A DNA stretch of 55,336 bases from Xenophilus sp. L33 (GTDB lineage: Bacteria > Pseudomonadota > Gammaproteobacteria > Burkholderiales > Burkholderiaceae_C): the NCBI RefSeq assembly GCF_009765735.1, contig NZ_LMUW01000126.1:45830-101165 (forward strand), in the 5' to 3' direction. Made by a program: the position numbers and the translations under genes. Below, piece by piece: positions 17,003 through 24,896 of this stretch (positions within the stretch are counted from its first letter, which is position 1; each line of letters opens with the position of its first letter). Under the pieces are notes generated by a model. That model did no database searches. It was not told the DNA's origin and saw only the letters and a program-made list of their open reading frames with translations.

Positions 17003-17479
17003 TCATGCCTTAAACCGCTCGCCGCCGACAATCCTGCCAGCCACGATCCCCTCAACGACGCCCTCGCCGATCAGCTCAACGATCGCTTCCTTGTTGCGGA
17101 ACAAGGCCGGGCCCAGCACCGGCCGCGGCGGCATCTTCTCGGTACCGAACTCGTGGAAGACCATCACCGGGTCGGTGCTGCCGATGATGGCGGTATTGCC
17201 GTCAACCTGGTGCCCGATGCTCTTCTGCAGATCGCCGGTGGCCAGCAGCGGCGCGTCTGCCGGGTAGCCCTTCTGGGCCTTCTGCGCCTCGGTGCTGTCG
17301 GCCAGTGGCTGCCAGGCCTCGAACGGTCCCCAGGCGGGTTGCTGGACACCGATCTCCTCCTTGGCCGTCTTCTCGACCAGGATCGCAGCGTTCTCGAGCG
17401 CGCTGTGCTCCACGGTCTTCAGGAAGCCGCCCATTCCGGCGAGGTAGGTCGCCAGCGCGGCCATTGATTCGAACTGCAT
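17003..17479 (-). CDS. Phage virion protein, HK97 gp10-like
   Basis: This 158-residue protein contains PLLATGDLQKSIGHQVDGNTAIIGSTDP-type sequence followed by VFHEFGTEKMPPRPVLGPAL, characteristic of the gp10/virion-morphogenesis family, which acts in head-tail joining or tail completion. The ATG lies two bases beyond the stop of the upstream gene. It is the last phage gene on this strand. The usual neighbours (head-tail connectors upstream, major tail protein downstream) are absent. Confidence 0.8.
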   Translation of the reverse strand: MQFESMAALATYLAGMGGFLKTVEHSALENAAILVEKTAKEEIGVQQPAWGPFEAWQPLADSTEAQKAQKGYPADAPLLATGDLQKSIGHQVDGNTAIIGSTDPVMVFHEFGTEKMPPRPVLGPALFRNKEAIVELIGEGVVEGIVAGRIVGGERFKA

Positions 17480-17480
17480 G

Positions 17481-17816
17481 TCAGTGCACCGGGTTCGGTG
17501 GGCCGACTTCGTCCGGCTCGCTTGCCGCGGTGCAAATGGTGAGCAGCACACCGGAGAACAGCGCCTCGAGCACTGGCATGTCGGCGCAGCGATGATGCTC
17601 AACGATCGCACGCAGGCAGAGCTGATGCATCGTCTCCCCTGCCTCTGGCTCGACTAGTTGACCGTCGATCTCGACTGCCCACACGCCATCATCTCCTATG
17701 CCCGGCTCAAAGCGCTCGATGCTTCCATTCACCCGACGCACCAGGTCATACGACCGGGACGGCGCGACGCCTCTTTCAACTGCCCGCATGCGAGCTTTCA
17801 GTGATGTGCTGACCAT
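17481..17816 (-). CDS. Phage-related hypothetical protein
   Basis: This 111-residue protein (MVSTSLKARMRAVERG) is not recognised. It has a central acidic beta-rich stretch (DDGVWAVEIDGQLVEPEAGET) and a hydrophobic helix near the C-terminus (VLEALFSGVLLTIC). Its start overlaps the 3' end of the upstream gene by 19 bases and its stop abuts the gp10-like gene, so all three are probably translated from one message. Confidence 0.65.
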   Translation of the reverse strand: MVSTSLKARMRAVERGVAPSRSYDLVRRVNGSIERFEPGIGDDGVWAVEIDGQLVEPEAGETMHQLCLRAIVEHHRCADMPVLEALFSGVLLTICTAASEPDEVGPPNPVH

Positions 17817-18106
17817 TGCGCGGCCTCCTTCTGTTGCAGTTGTTCGAGCCGATCGAGCCGCTCTTCCAGGTCGCTGCCCTCGATCAGGCGACCGAGGATG
17901 CTCAGCATGTTCGCCAGGCGAGATGCATCCTGCGATTCGATCTTCTGAGCCCGGGCCTCACGGTACAGGCGACCAAGCTCGGTCCGCACATCGCCGATGG
18001 TGTTGAGCCGCATGCGAAGCCGAACGGGGGGTGCAGACGTCTCTACAGCGGGCGATGCCGGTTTGGGCGTGCGTTTGGACGCCGTTAAGGGGGTCTTTTT
18101 AGTCAT
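17798..18106 (-). CDS. Phage-related hypothetical protein, coiled coil
   Basis: This 102-residue protein has a basic N-terminal tail, then IGDVRTELGRLYREARAQKI and a C-terminal heptad-rich helix (DLEERLDRLEQLQQKE). Proteins of this pattern occur often in prophages of proteobacteria, usually unannotated. It starts within the ATGA overlap at the end of a short upstream frame. Confidence 0.65.
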   Translation of the reverse strand: MTKKTPLTASKRTPKPASPAVETSAPPVRLRMRLNTIGDVRTELGRLYREARAQKIESQDASRLANMLSILGRLIEGSDLEERLDRLEQLQQKEAAQWSAHH

Positions 18107-18237
18107 GAAATCACTGTCAAAAGCAGACCCAGCGCCAGCGACGCGGGGAAGGATCGGGGGAAGCGCAACCCCGCGGCAAAAGACGCAATGAGGCTGCGCG
18201 CCGTCGCACGTTGGTTTTGAGAATGCATGGACAGCAT
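18103..18237 (-). CDS. Possible small membrane peptide
   Basis: A 44-residue frame ends in a hydrophobic segment (SFPASLALGLLLTVIS) and its stop overlaps the next start in an ATGA. The overlap and hydrophobic end suggest a real small phage gene, but the N-terminal half is featureless and length gives no statistical support. Confidence 0.35.
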   Translation of the reverse strand: MLSMHSQNQRATARSLIASFAAGLRFPRSFPASLALGLLLTVIS

Positions 18238-18532
18238 TGCATCGGCCAGCGCGCAGGAAATGTCTCGCACAGGTCGGGAAGACGAGTACTCTGCGCCCAT
18301 GCTGCTACGCCACCGCGTCCACGAAATGCTTGCCGATCGCCTGTCCTGGGTGCAGTACCCGGACATCAGGGCGGATCTGCAGCGCCGACGGCAGCGACAG
18401 CCCTTCTTCAAATACGCGATGCCGCTGTACCAGCGGTTCGCGCTCTTGTGCTTCGGGCTGTGTCTGATCCTGATCGCGGCGGCGATGGCGACCGTCATCG
18501 GCGTGTGTCTCTGGTCGCTCATTACAGCTTGA
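18227..18532 (+). CDS. Possible small membrane protein on the opposite strand
   Basis: This 101-residue frame has an acidic/basic N-terminal part, LSWVQYPDIRADLQRRRQRQ, and one strong transmembrane segment near the C-terminus (FALLCFGLCLILIAAAMATV). It runs against the phage genes, ending 4 bases from the stop of the 18536-18868 gene. An alternative start is ATG 18299. If real it could be a superinfection-exclusion or other lysogen-expressed protein; that is speculation. Confidence 0.45.
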   Translation: MDSIASASAQEMSRTGREDEYSAPMLLRHRVHEMLADRLSWVQYPDIRADLQRRRQRQPFFKYAMPLYQRFALLCFGLCLILIAAAMATVIGVCLWSLITA

Positions 18533-18535
18533 CCC

Positions 18536-18868
18536 TTAGACGGGCTTGAAGCCCATGCCGATGGCTTGGTTCACCCAGGCTTGCGGCACCTTGGCGACGC
18601 CCGAGGTAACTGCCGACGTGGTGCTGTCGGGCCAGGTGATCGTCGATCCGAAGGCACCGCCGACAGGGACGTTCATGCGCACGAGCCGCGCGCCGGGCCA
18701 GTTTTCGCTCGGGCCGACCTGGTAGCCCATGCGCTGGGCGATCTCGACGTCTTCCGGGTTGCACGAGAAGACGCCGTTGGTGACGGTGTACGTCGCGCCG
18801 CTCGGCGGCAAGAGGGTGATGCTGTAAGCGGTGCCGGGGTTGTAGCCGGACATTTGGATAGTTGCCAT
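18536..18868 (-). CDS. Phage-related hypothetical protein (structural-like)
   Basis: This 110-residue protein (MATIQMSGYNPGTAYSITLL) is rich in Gly, Ser and Thr and beta-prone throughout, with a C-terminal helix WVNQAIGMGFKPV. The composition suits a virion surface or decoration protein, but no family is recognised. It is part of the minus-strand phage operon. Confidence 0.6.
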   Translation of the reverse strand: MATIQMSGYNPGTAYSITLLPPSGATYTVTNGVFSCNPEDVEIAQRMGYQVGPSENWPGARLVRMNVPVGGAFGSTITWPDSTTSAVTSGVAKVPQAWVNQAIGMGFKPV

Positions 18869-18883
18869 GATGGTTTCCTTGAT

Positions 18884-19246
18884 TTAGTTGAAGCCGTAGA
18901 GCCGGCGAAGCGAGGTCCAGCCCAGGATCTCGAGGGCGGGAATGAACTGCAGCGGCACGTCGAGCGCGCCGCCATAGGGAGTCGGCCGAACCAGCACCGA
19001 GCCGTCCGGCATGTCGAACGCCGGATCGTCAGCAAGGGCGTCAGGCGGCGCCATGACGCCGACGCGCGGCGGCCAAGCGATCGCGGTCTGATAGCCACGG
19101 TCCTGAGCGGCTTTGACGAAGGCGAACGGCACCATCAGGCGGCCGTCCTTGATCGTCAGTCGCACGTCGACGCTGCCGGTGCTCAAGTGCTCCAAGCCCT
19201 CTTGGCGACCCGTCGAATGGGTCATCGGGAGCGCGATCATCGGCAT
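18884..19246 (-). CDS. Phage-related hypothetical protein
   Basis: This 120-residue protein begins MPMIALPMTHSTGRQ. Its ATG overlaps the stop of the upstream gene (TGATG), indicating translational coupling. No family is recognised; the last third (DVPLQFIPALEILGWTSLRR) is hydrophobic but not long enough for a confident membrane helix. Confidence 0.6.
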   Translation of the reverse strand: MPMIALPMTHSTGRQEGLEHLSTGSVDVRLTIKDGRLMVPFAFVKAAQDRGYQTAIAWPPRVGVMAPPDALADDPAFDMPDGSVLVRPTPYGGALDVPLQFIPALEILGWTSLRRLYGFN

Positions 19247-19791
19247 CACTCTTCCGACAGCTTGGCGATGGCTTCGGCCACGGGTCCGGCATGCACCCGG
19301 AACTGCCGGGAGAGCGCGACGACTTCGACCGCGGCGGCGATGCACTCGTCGCTCAGCAGGCGCCGGATGGTGACGTGCGCCTGCTTCAAGCGATCACGCT
19401 CCGCACTTTCGGTCCTGATCGACATGGTCGAACTCAGGGCGATCAACGTTGGGTGATGTCCTGCGGCGGCAGCCTGCATCTCTTGCTCGACGCCTTCCAG
19501 GACTTTCTTTGCCCGGTCGATGTCGGCGATGAGATTGCTCGCTTGCTGCATGCACTGCGCAGCGTGCGCTGGGGTGCTGTTCTGCGCCGCCTCTGCATGC
19601 AGCTTCTGCACGCGCTGGCGCAGCTCAGCGATGCGGGCGGTGGGTTCGGCGCGGCCGAGGCCGATCTGTTCGATCAACGCGACGCGTTCGGTCTCGAACT
19701 CAGTTGCGAGCTGGGCCATGGTGGATTGCGCTACGGGCTGCGCGGCTTCGGCCTTGCGGGCCTTCGTGGGTTGTTCTGCAACTGCGATCAT
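19246..19791 (-). CDS. Phage-related coiled-coil protein
   Basis: This 181-residue, Ala/Glu/Gln-rich helical protein has predicted coiled coil in residues 25-110 (ELRQRVQKLHAEAAQ and following). It has no membrane segment. The function is unknown; a scaffold or chaperone role would suit its place between tail-fibre-associated and gp10-like genes, but nothing in the sequence proves this. Confidence 0.6.
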   Translation of the reverse strand: MIAVAEQPTKARKAEAAQPVAQSTMAQLATEFETERVALIEQIGLGRAEPTARIAELRQRVQKLHAEAAQNSTPAHAAQCMQQASNLIADIDRAKKVLEGVEQEMQAAAAGHHPTLIALSSTMSIRTESAERDRLKQAHVTIRRLLSDECIAAAVEVVALSRQFRVHAGPVAEAIAKLSEE

Positions 19792-19820
19792 GGGGTGTTC
19801 CTGGTTGGTGATGAAAGGGT

Positions 19821-19997
19821 TCAGCCGCGGGTGACGGCACGGCGGGCCGCCGCGTACTCGTCGGCGCTCATGTCGCGCACGGTCTTCGGCGGATTGGCGC
19901 GATCGATCTCGCGCGTCGGCGCCGGCGGCTTGTTCAGGTCCTTGACGGCCTGGCGGTACTCGGCTGGCGACATGTCCTGGACGTTCTTGGTGCTCAT
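19821..19997 (-). CDS. Small phage protein with duplicated DMSxxEY motif
   Basis: This 58-residue protein consists of two similar units, VQDMSPAEYRQAVKDL and VRDMSADEYAAARRAV, joined by a Pro-rich linker. Small proteins with this DMTPAEYRAAR-like motif are frequent in tailed-phage structural clusters. The ATG follows the preceding stop after two bases. The function is unknown. Confidence 0.6.
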   Translation of the reverse strand: MSTKNVQDMSPAEYRQAVKDLNKPPAPTREIDRANPPKTVRDMSADEYAAARRAVTRG

Positions 19998-19999
19998 GG

Positions 20000-20308
20000 T
20001 CAGTCGTAGGTGACGGCGACGGTCTGGCCGGTGCCGGGGGTGACGACGATTCCCGAGAGCATCGGGAAGTCGACGAGGAAGCTGCCAGCCGTGTTCGGGA
20101 TAGCGCAGACTTGGTTCGCGGGGGCCGCTGCGGCGACCGTGGCGGCGTCGTTCACGCTGCCTGGGGTAGTACCGGCGACAACCACCGAAACGCGCGCCAG
20201 GCGGCATTGACCGCGGGCGAAGTCGGTCGGCACGGTCGCGACGACGGTGGGCGTCGCGATGTTCAAGGAGCTGGCCCGGCCCTGGCGGACGTAGATGCCG
20301 TCGCTCAT
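20000..20308 (-). CDS. Phage hypothetical protein downstream of the tail fibre
   Basis: This 102-residue protein (MSDGIYVRQGRASSL) is beta-rich with many small residues (VNDAATVAAAAPANQ, TPGTGQTVAVTYD). Its start overlaps the tail-fibre stop as ATGA, so translation is coupled. It could be a tail-fibre accessory or capping protein, by position only. Confidence 0.65.
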   Translation of the reverse strand: MSDGIYVRQGRASSLNIATPTVVATVPTDFARGQCRLARVSVVVAGTTPGSVNDAATVAAAAPANQVCAIPNTAGSFLVDFPMLSGIVVTPGTGQTVAVTYD

Positions 20309-21633
20309 GCATATTCCTCGAGGATGATCAGGCCAGGTGCACCGGCGCCGCCGCCGGCAGGGCCGCCGCTCGCGCCGAGAACGCCTCCAGAGCCACCCGC
20401 ACCGTAGCTGGTGGCTGCGTTGCCGCCGCTCGTGCCCGAGACGAATGGCGCGCCTGCGCCCATGATCGAGTGGCCGCCCGGGCCACTGATAGAGCCGTTC
20501 GTCGTCACGATGCTGTAGAAGCCGATGCCCCCGAGGCCATTGGTATCGCCGCCTGAGCCCGCGCCACCAGCGGCCTGGCCCGAGATGGTCACGATCGATG
20601 TCGATGCCGCCACATTCAGCGGGCCGCCACCGCCGCCCGCGGCGCTGGCCGTGCTGAAGCTCGTCGTGCCTCCGGCATTGCCGGATGCGTTCACGACAGA
20701 AGTGCCACCGGCACCGATGGTCATCGTCATACCGGCCACAGCCGTGACCGCGAAGCGCTTGCGACACCAGCCACCGCCGGCGCCTCCCGGCCCTGCCGCG
20801 TTTTGTCCGGCGCTGGTTACCGGGCAGCCGGCACCCGCGCCGCCAGCGCCGACCAGGAGCGCATCGACGTTCACTGCACCAGGCGTCGGAATGTAGGCTT
20901 GAGTGCTGGTGATGTACCGGCGAGCCAAAAGTCGGCCACTCGCCAGAGGTTGGCTCAACACAGGCGCACCGGTGTAGGTGTTGATGTTGGCGTTGACGAT
21001 GGTCGAGGCACCAAATGCCACTGTGACCACGTACAGACCGATCCAACCGCTGTCGGGGGTCGGCGTGACCTGAGTTCCTGTCGTCGCTGCAGAGCCCGCC
21101 TTCACCTGCCAAGCGATGATGCCTTTGCGATATGTGTTGCTCGAAGTGCCGGTGTTGTTCGGGCCGCTCCACGGCGTGGCCGGGTTGGACGAGTTGTAGA
21201 AGTTCAGTACGACTGGCGAAGCGCCCGTGACCGGATCAATGCTTACGTCCTGGTCTTGATACTGGGCTTCGATCAGGTAGTTGATCGACTGGCCCGAAGT
21301 GCCAGGGGTGGCAAACGTCGACGAGGCCGGCAGGTTGTAGGGCGTCGCCGATCCGAGCAAGATGCCTTGCTTCAGGATCGTGTTCGTCGTGTCCGCGGGC
21401 AGCGTCGCGCATGGGGTCGCCTCAAGCGAGTTCAGCTGGTACAGCTCGCCCTGCCCAATCGACACCTGCATCGACGGGACAGTAGTCTGGGTGCACGCCA
21501 GGCCGTTGGCCATGCCGCCGGCGCCGAACATGGCGGACGTGATCTTTGCGATCGCCACCATGGTGTTTTGATCGGGCTTCGAATAGTTCGACTCCAGAAT
21601 GTTTTGTCCGACGTAAGTGCTGATGCGATCCAT
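20305..21633 (-). CDS. Phage tail fibre with glycine-rich C-terminal domain
   Basis: This 442-residue protein opens with MDRISTYVGQNILESNYSKPDQN, a pattern seen at the virion end of prophage tail fibres. A beta-rich middle follows, and from about residue 225 a glycine-rich tip with runs such as GAGGAGAGCPV, GPGGAGGGWC, GAGGSGGVLG and PAGGGAGAPGLI. Glycine-rich tips with GGxGG spacing form packed polyglycine-II helices in some phage adhesins, which determine receptor choice. This is therefore likely the receptor-binding protein, although the baseplate genes are missing. Confidence 0.82.
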   Translation of the reverse strand: MDRISTYVGQNILESNYSKPDQNTMVAIAKITSAMFGAGGMANGLACTQTTVPSMQVSIGQGELYQLNSLEATPCATLPADTTNTILKQGILLGSATPYNLPASSTFATPGTSGQSINYLIEAQYQDQDVSIDPVTGASPVVLNFYNSSNPATPWSGPNNTGTSSNTYRKGIIAWQVKAGSAATTGTQVTPTPDSGWIGLYVVTVAFGASTIVNANINTYTGAPVLSQPLASGRLLARRYITSTQAYIPTPGAVNVDALLVGAGGAGAGCPVTSAGQNAAGPGGAGGGWCRKRFAVTAVAGMTMTIGAGGTSVVNASGNAGGTTSFSTASAAGGGGGPLNVAASTSIVTISGQAAGGAGSGGDTNGLGGIGFYSIVTTNGSISGPGGHSIMGAGAPFVSGTSGGNAATSYGAGGSGGVLGASGGPAGGGAGAPGLIILEEYA

Positions 21634-21635
21634 GG

Positions 21636-21803
21636 TTACTGCTCCGAGACGTTGATTGCCGGCGGGGCCTGCAGAGGGGTGGGGTCGCATTGAGCGACGC
21701 CGCACTGAGCGACGCCGGCGAACGGGCGGTAAGCGTTAGCCTGGAATGCTGGCGCTTTGGGGTCGGCCTCGCCGACAGGTTGAGTGGAAAGGTCTTGGGT
21801 CAT
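21636..21803 (-). CDS. Small hypothetical protein upstream of the tail fibre
   Basis: This 55-residue protein (MTQDLSTQPVGEADPKAP) has a strong ribosome-binding site (CGAGGAAACC) before its ATG and ends 2 bases before the tail-fibre ATG. Its frame is open upstream to an ATG at 22037 that overlaps the DUF3102-like stop codon, giving an alternative 133-residue product, but residues 1-78 of that form are Arg/Ser/Ala-rich and unconvincing. I see no other gene in 21804-22033. Confidence 0.5.
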   Translation of the reverse strand: MTQDLSTQPVGEADPKAPAFQANAYRPFAGVAQCGVAQCDPTPLQAPPAINVSEQ

Positions 21804-22033
21804 GGTTTCCTCGTTATGGTTTGAGGGTTTGGGGGCACGGCGCGGGGGCAATGCCACGCACACGTCTTGAGATGCCGCGCCATTGCTGGCGCGACGGGGT
21901 TGATGCGAACGGTTGGGTGCCGTTCGAAGTGCAGGACCGCCGAATTTCGGCAGGGCGAAACGGCTGGAGCGGGCGCGCGAGTCAAAGGCTTTCGTGCGGA
22001 TCGAAGCGTTGTGGGAGCGCGCGGCGTTCTTGC

Positions 22034-22651
22034 TCATGCCATCACTCCGTCAAAGGTTTCCATCGCCGTGAGGACGCCGGCCGATTCTTTGACCTTCCAT
22101 GCAACAGCGGCAGGCGACGCCAAGCCGTAGTACTGCAAGCTTCCTTCGACCCACTGCGCGCCGATCGGGCGCCGGGTGCAGTCGTAGTGCTCGTCGTCCT
22201 TGTCCAGGCGAGACACAAAGAAGAAGCCGGGGTGGCGGCTGGAGGGCTCGACCAAGTACAGCGTGCCGTCGACCCGGGCATGACCGTAACAAAGGTGCAC
22301 CTCCGGAACGAAGTCCGGATCTGCATCGCCGGGAATCAGGCGAGGCGCAGCGACTTCCAAATGCGAAATGGATTTCGTATTTGGCTTCGCCGGTTCGTCG
22401 GGTCCGAACAATGCCTTCGTCACCACGGGCTTGCCCTGCGCCGCACGCATGTACTGCTGGCAGCGCCGCGGCGTCACCCAGATGTTCGACTCCAGCCACG
22501 GCAACCATTCGCCATGTGGCAGAGCGGCCTTCGCTTCCAGCAGCAGCTTTCCGGCCTCGATCGCATGACCGATAGCTTCGCCGGCTTTGGCGTCGGCAAG
22601 CTCGTGCGCCCGGTTGATGTCGGCCGCTAGGTTCAGTCGGAGTGCGGTCAT
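22034..22651 (-). CDS. DUF3102-like phage protein
   Basis: The N-terminal 75 residues (AADINRAHELADAKAGEAIG, then LLEAKAALPHGEWLPWLESN and RRCQQYMR) match the DUF3102 pattern, a helical, probably DNA-associated domain common in prophages and plasmids. The C-terminal 100 residues have many aromatic residues and appear specific to this branch. Its ATG overlaps, as ATGA, the end of a reading frame that is the -1 continuation of the upstream gene, which bears on how that gene ends. The function is unknown. Confidence 0.72.
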   Translation of the reverse strand: MTALRLNLAADINRAHELADAKAGEAIGHAIEAGKLLLEAKAALPHGEWLPWLESNIWVTPRRCQQYMRAAQGKPVVTKALFGPDEPAKPNTKSISHLEVAAPRLIPGDADPDFVPEVHLCYGHARVDGTLYLVEPSSRHPGFFFVSRLDKDDEHYDCTRRPIGAQWVEGSLQYYGLASPAAVAWKVKESAGVLTAMETFDGVMA

Positions 22652-23300
22652 GCGGGCACCCCCGAGCGGTGCGCTCCGCTGTGGAGATGGCTACGCTCTA
22701 TATGGTGACCGCCTGGCGGGACAGAGAAAGCACCGAAAAGGGCCCTCATAGTCCCGTGGGGCGGGACAGTAGCGAGATCCTCTGTCCCGTGGGGCGGGAC
22801 TATGCAGGCGTCTCCTGTCCCGCCAGGCGGTCTAAGGACTGCGTTTTTGCTGGCCGATCCCATTTCCGAAAAAGCTGCTCGCGCGTCGGCTTGACCGGCA
22901 GCGCCTCGCCCATCCGGTACGCGCCGCGCACGAAGCTTTCCGCCGCACCGGGGTCGTACCCGTCGAGCTTGTCGAGCTTCTGCCACGTCACCGCGAACCA
23001 GGCCGCCCTGTTCGGTCGCCGCCCCATCACGGTCATGTGCAGCAGCTTGGCCTCGATCAGCTCCTTGGTGCACTTGGTCAGCATGTCGTTCGATTTCCAG
23101 CCCAGCGGTGCCATCTGCGCGCGAGAGGCCAGCAGGGAACCGTTGTTGAAGCCGCTGAACTGCCGGGCCACGTCGATCAGGAAGGCTCGAGCATGCACGG
23201 AGAGGCCCCTGTACGCCTTCGAATCGATCACGGCATGGGGTAGGGCCACAAACGTGCCCGATTCGCGGCTCTGGCCGCTGTAGCGCGAAGTCTTTGACAT
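22648..23300 (-). CDS. Phage winged-helix replication-like protein with a -1 frame extension
   Basis: The zero frame runs 23300 to 22800 (166 residues): RESGTFVALPHAVIDSKAYR and ARAFLIDVARQFSGFNNGSL resemble phage O-like or RepA-like winged-helix proteins. After codon AAA in a run of five A (near 22845) the -1 frame is open for a further 65 codons or so, encodes repeated VPPHGT/PPGGT units, and ends in an ATGA overlap with the next gene. Either the gene has suffered a one-base change or it uses -1 slippage. The family function, in replication or its control, is inferred. Confidence 0.6.
22707..22832. repeat. Nested inverted repeats GTCCCG/CGGGAC
   Basis: Perfect 18-base inverted repeats (GACCGCCTGGCGGGACAG at 22707-22724 and its complement at 22815-22832) enclose two identical hairpin units, GTCCCGTGGGGCGGGAC at 22751-22767 and 22784-22800. 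All four units share the GTCCCG core. In the -1 frame of the overlapping gene they encode VPPHGT and PPGG repeats. They might instead act as iterons or structured RNA. Confidence 0.85.
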
Positions 23301-23303
23301 CGA

Positions 23304-23633
23304 TCATTGCCCCGCCCCTTCCGGCTTGCCGAGAAGGCTATACAAGGCGACACCGTGGTGCGTATAGGAGTCCGAATCAACCGTAGTGATTCGATCCGAC
23401 TTGATCACGTAGCCGCGCTGCTGCAGGTTCAGGACGCGCCCTGCAGGATGGCTGATGCCACACTGGCGAAGCTCGTAGGTATGGTGCGGCCGCATGCAGA
23501 GTCGAGCAAGGAGCTTCGACAATTGCGCTTCCGTTGCGGTCGACTTCGCGCTAAACTCGAGCTGTTGGGAAGTACTTTCGAGAGGGCTCCGGTTGCCGCC
23601 GGGGCCTTTCTCATTTTTGGGGTTGTCTCTCAT
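23304..23633 (-). CDS. Phage helix-turn-helix domain protein
   Basis: This 109-residue protein has a Ser/Gln-rich N-terminal tail and then a winged-helix-like unit (LSKLLARLCMRPHHTYELRQ, then ISHPAGRVLNLQQRGYVIKS) and a short wing with the tyrosine YTHHGVALYSLL. Its ATG overlaps the stop of the AlpA-like gene. It is likely a small DNA-binding regulator of the phage early region. Confidence 0.68.
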   Translation of the reverse strand: MRDNPKNEKGPGGNRSPLESTSQQLEFSAKSTATEAQLSKLLARLCMRPHHTYELRQCGISHPAGRVLNLQQRGYVIKSDRITTVDSDSYTHHGVALYSLLGKPEGAGQ

Positions 23634-23860
23634 GCTGCGGCCCCCTGTGCTTCGAGCCATTCACGGACGGCACTGACCCGCCACCGGGTGCATCTCGAAG
23701 ACAAGCGCACCGGCTCGGGAAATTCGCCCCTGGCCAATCGCTTGTAGATCGAGTCTGGAGACTTGAAGCCGGTAGCCGCGCAGACGGTCCGGACGTTAAT
23801 CAGCGCCGCATCGCCCAGTTCTCTGGGAAGTGCGACCCCTTGGTCGGTAGATAACTTCAT
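23630..23860 (-). CDS. AlpA-like excisionase/regulator
   Basis: This 76-residue MerR-like winged-helix protein of the AlpA/excisionase type carries the typical LINVRTVCAATGFKSPDSIYKRLARGEFPEPVRLS-like pattern (quoted in part: VCAATGFKSPDSIY, GEFPEPVRL) and a WRVSAVREWLEAQ end. AlpA proteins activate integrase or excision genes in P4-type satellites and prophages. It fits the P4-type integrase at the element's right end. Confidence 0.82.
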   Translation of the reverse strand: MKLSTDQGVALPRELGDAALINVRTVCAATGFKSPDSIYKRLARGEFPEPVRLSSRCTRWRVSAVREWLEAQGAAA

Positions 23861-23942
23861 CTAAAGCCCGTGTTGTTGAACAAGAGCTTTGATGGTGCCG
23901 ACGGGTGTCGGCTATGTCAGTGTCATAGCGATCGCTATGACA

Positions 23943-24530
23943 CTAGATAGTTTTCTTGGCCGCTCGATATCGGCGAGCGAGAGTGCTGTCGTCGCGATCG
24001 ACACCGAAGTGCGACGCTGCTTCGAGCATCAGCTGCTTGTGCTTCATCCCGGGCCGCTCCTTCACAAAGACGGTGAATTGCTCCGGCGGCACGTTGCGAC
24101 CGCCCTTCCTCGGCTTCCGCGCGTTCTGCTTGTTTTTGTCGTTCACCGAACGCTGATGCTTCTCGGCTGCGCGCGCGGCCTCTTCCTTTTCGATTTCCCG
24201 AAGCAGTCCGCGCCTTTCGCGCCAGACCGGCGATGCAGGGCCGACGTCAGCATGCTCGATCAGATACCGAACCAGCGCGAGTGCCTTGACGCGCTGATCG
24301 GCCAGAGCACGCGCGGTGCCTCCTGGGCGAGTGAATGCGGTTTGAAGCGTCGGTAGGAAAGCGTCTCCAAGTTCCAAAAGCTTCACCGATTCAACTTCGT
24401 TGCGGGAAAAGCCTTCAGCAAGTAGGTGGCCAGCAATCTCAGTGCCAATCATGAAGAGGTCGTAAATCTCCGGCTGGTCGATGTCAGCATGGATCAGGTA
24501 CGCCAATGCGAGAGGTCGAGACGTCTTCAT
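23943..24530 (-). CDS. Phage hypothetical protein
   Basis: This 195-residue protein (MKTSRPLALAYLIHADID) has an alpha-helical N-terminal half and a strongly basic, Lys/Arg/Asn-rich middle (SVNDKNKQNARKPRKGGRN). A C-terminal helix-turn-helix-like segment follows (HKQLMLEAASHFGVDRDDST). Nucleic-acid binding is plausible. The gene ends beside a gap of 82 bp preceding the AlpA-like gene. Confidence 0.6.
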   Translation of the reverse strand: MKTSRPLALAYLIHADIDQPEIYDLFMIGTEIAGHLLAEGFSRNEVESVKLLELGDAFLPTLQTAFTRPGGTARALADQRVKALALVRYLIEHADVGPASPVWRERRGLLREIEKEEAARAAEKHQRSVNDKNKQNARKPRKGGRNVPPEQFTVFVKERPGMKHKQLMLEAASHFGVDRDDSTLARRYRAAKKTI

Positions 24531-24615
24531 TCGTGCAACTTTGGGGAATCGAAAGGGGGAAGCGCAGCACCGCACTGGCCCGAAGGCCAAGCGCGGTGCG
24601 AGCTGCGCGCGATGA

Positions 24616-24747
24616 TCACGACGCTGCATCCTCGGCCGAAGCCTTTTTGCGCTTCGCCCGGACCTGCCGAAGGAGCACCACACGGGCGCGAGCCAAGTGA
24701 GCACGAGTTTCCTCGGCGCGGTAGCGTGGGCGTGGCTTGGTCGGCAC
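24616..24747 (-). CDS. Small basic protein (GTG start)
   Basis: This 43-residue basic frame (MPTKPRPRYRAEETRAH) starts with GTG two bases after the stop of the 24750-24896 gene and ends before the 24530 gene. Proximity and continuous coding composition support it, but it is too short to be sure. Confidence 0.4.
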   Translation of the reverse strand: MPTKPRPRYRAEETRAHLARARVVLLRQVRAKRKKASAEDAAS

Positions 24748-24749
24748 GA

Positions 24750-24896
24750 TCAGTCTCGGTAGATGACGACGCTGCCGTAGCGAGCGCGCAGGACCGCCAG
24801 CGCCTGGGCCGCTCGATCGCGACTCGAGAACCAGGGCGACTGATGCTCTCGCCCGGCGTTCAGGTAGAGAACACACCAGCGGGCCGCGGCGCTCAT
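24750..24896 (-). CDS. Small phage protein
   Basis: This 48-residue protein (MSAAARWCVLYLNAGREH, ending RYGSVVIYRD) overlaps the preceding gene's stop codon as ATGA. It has a compact strand-helix-strand pattern with aromatic residues, looks like a folded domain rather than a chance frame, and is too short for routine gene calling. Confidence 0.55.
   Translation of the reverse strand: MSAAARWCVLYLNAGREHQSPWFSSRDRAAQALAVLRARYGSVVIYRD

Noticed and set aside
22707..22832. A CRISPR-like array
   Set aside because: Only four related units, arranged as inverted rather than direct repeats, with unequal spacers and no cas genes.
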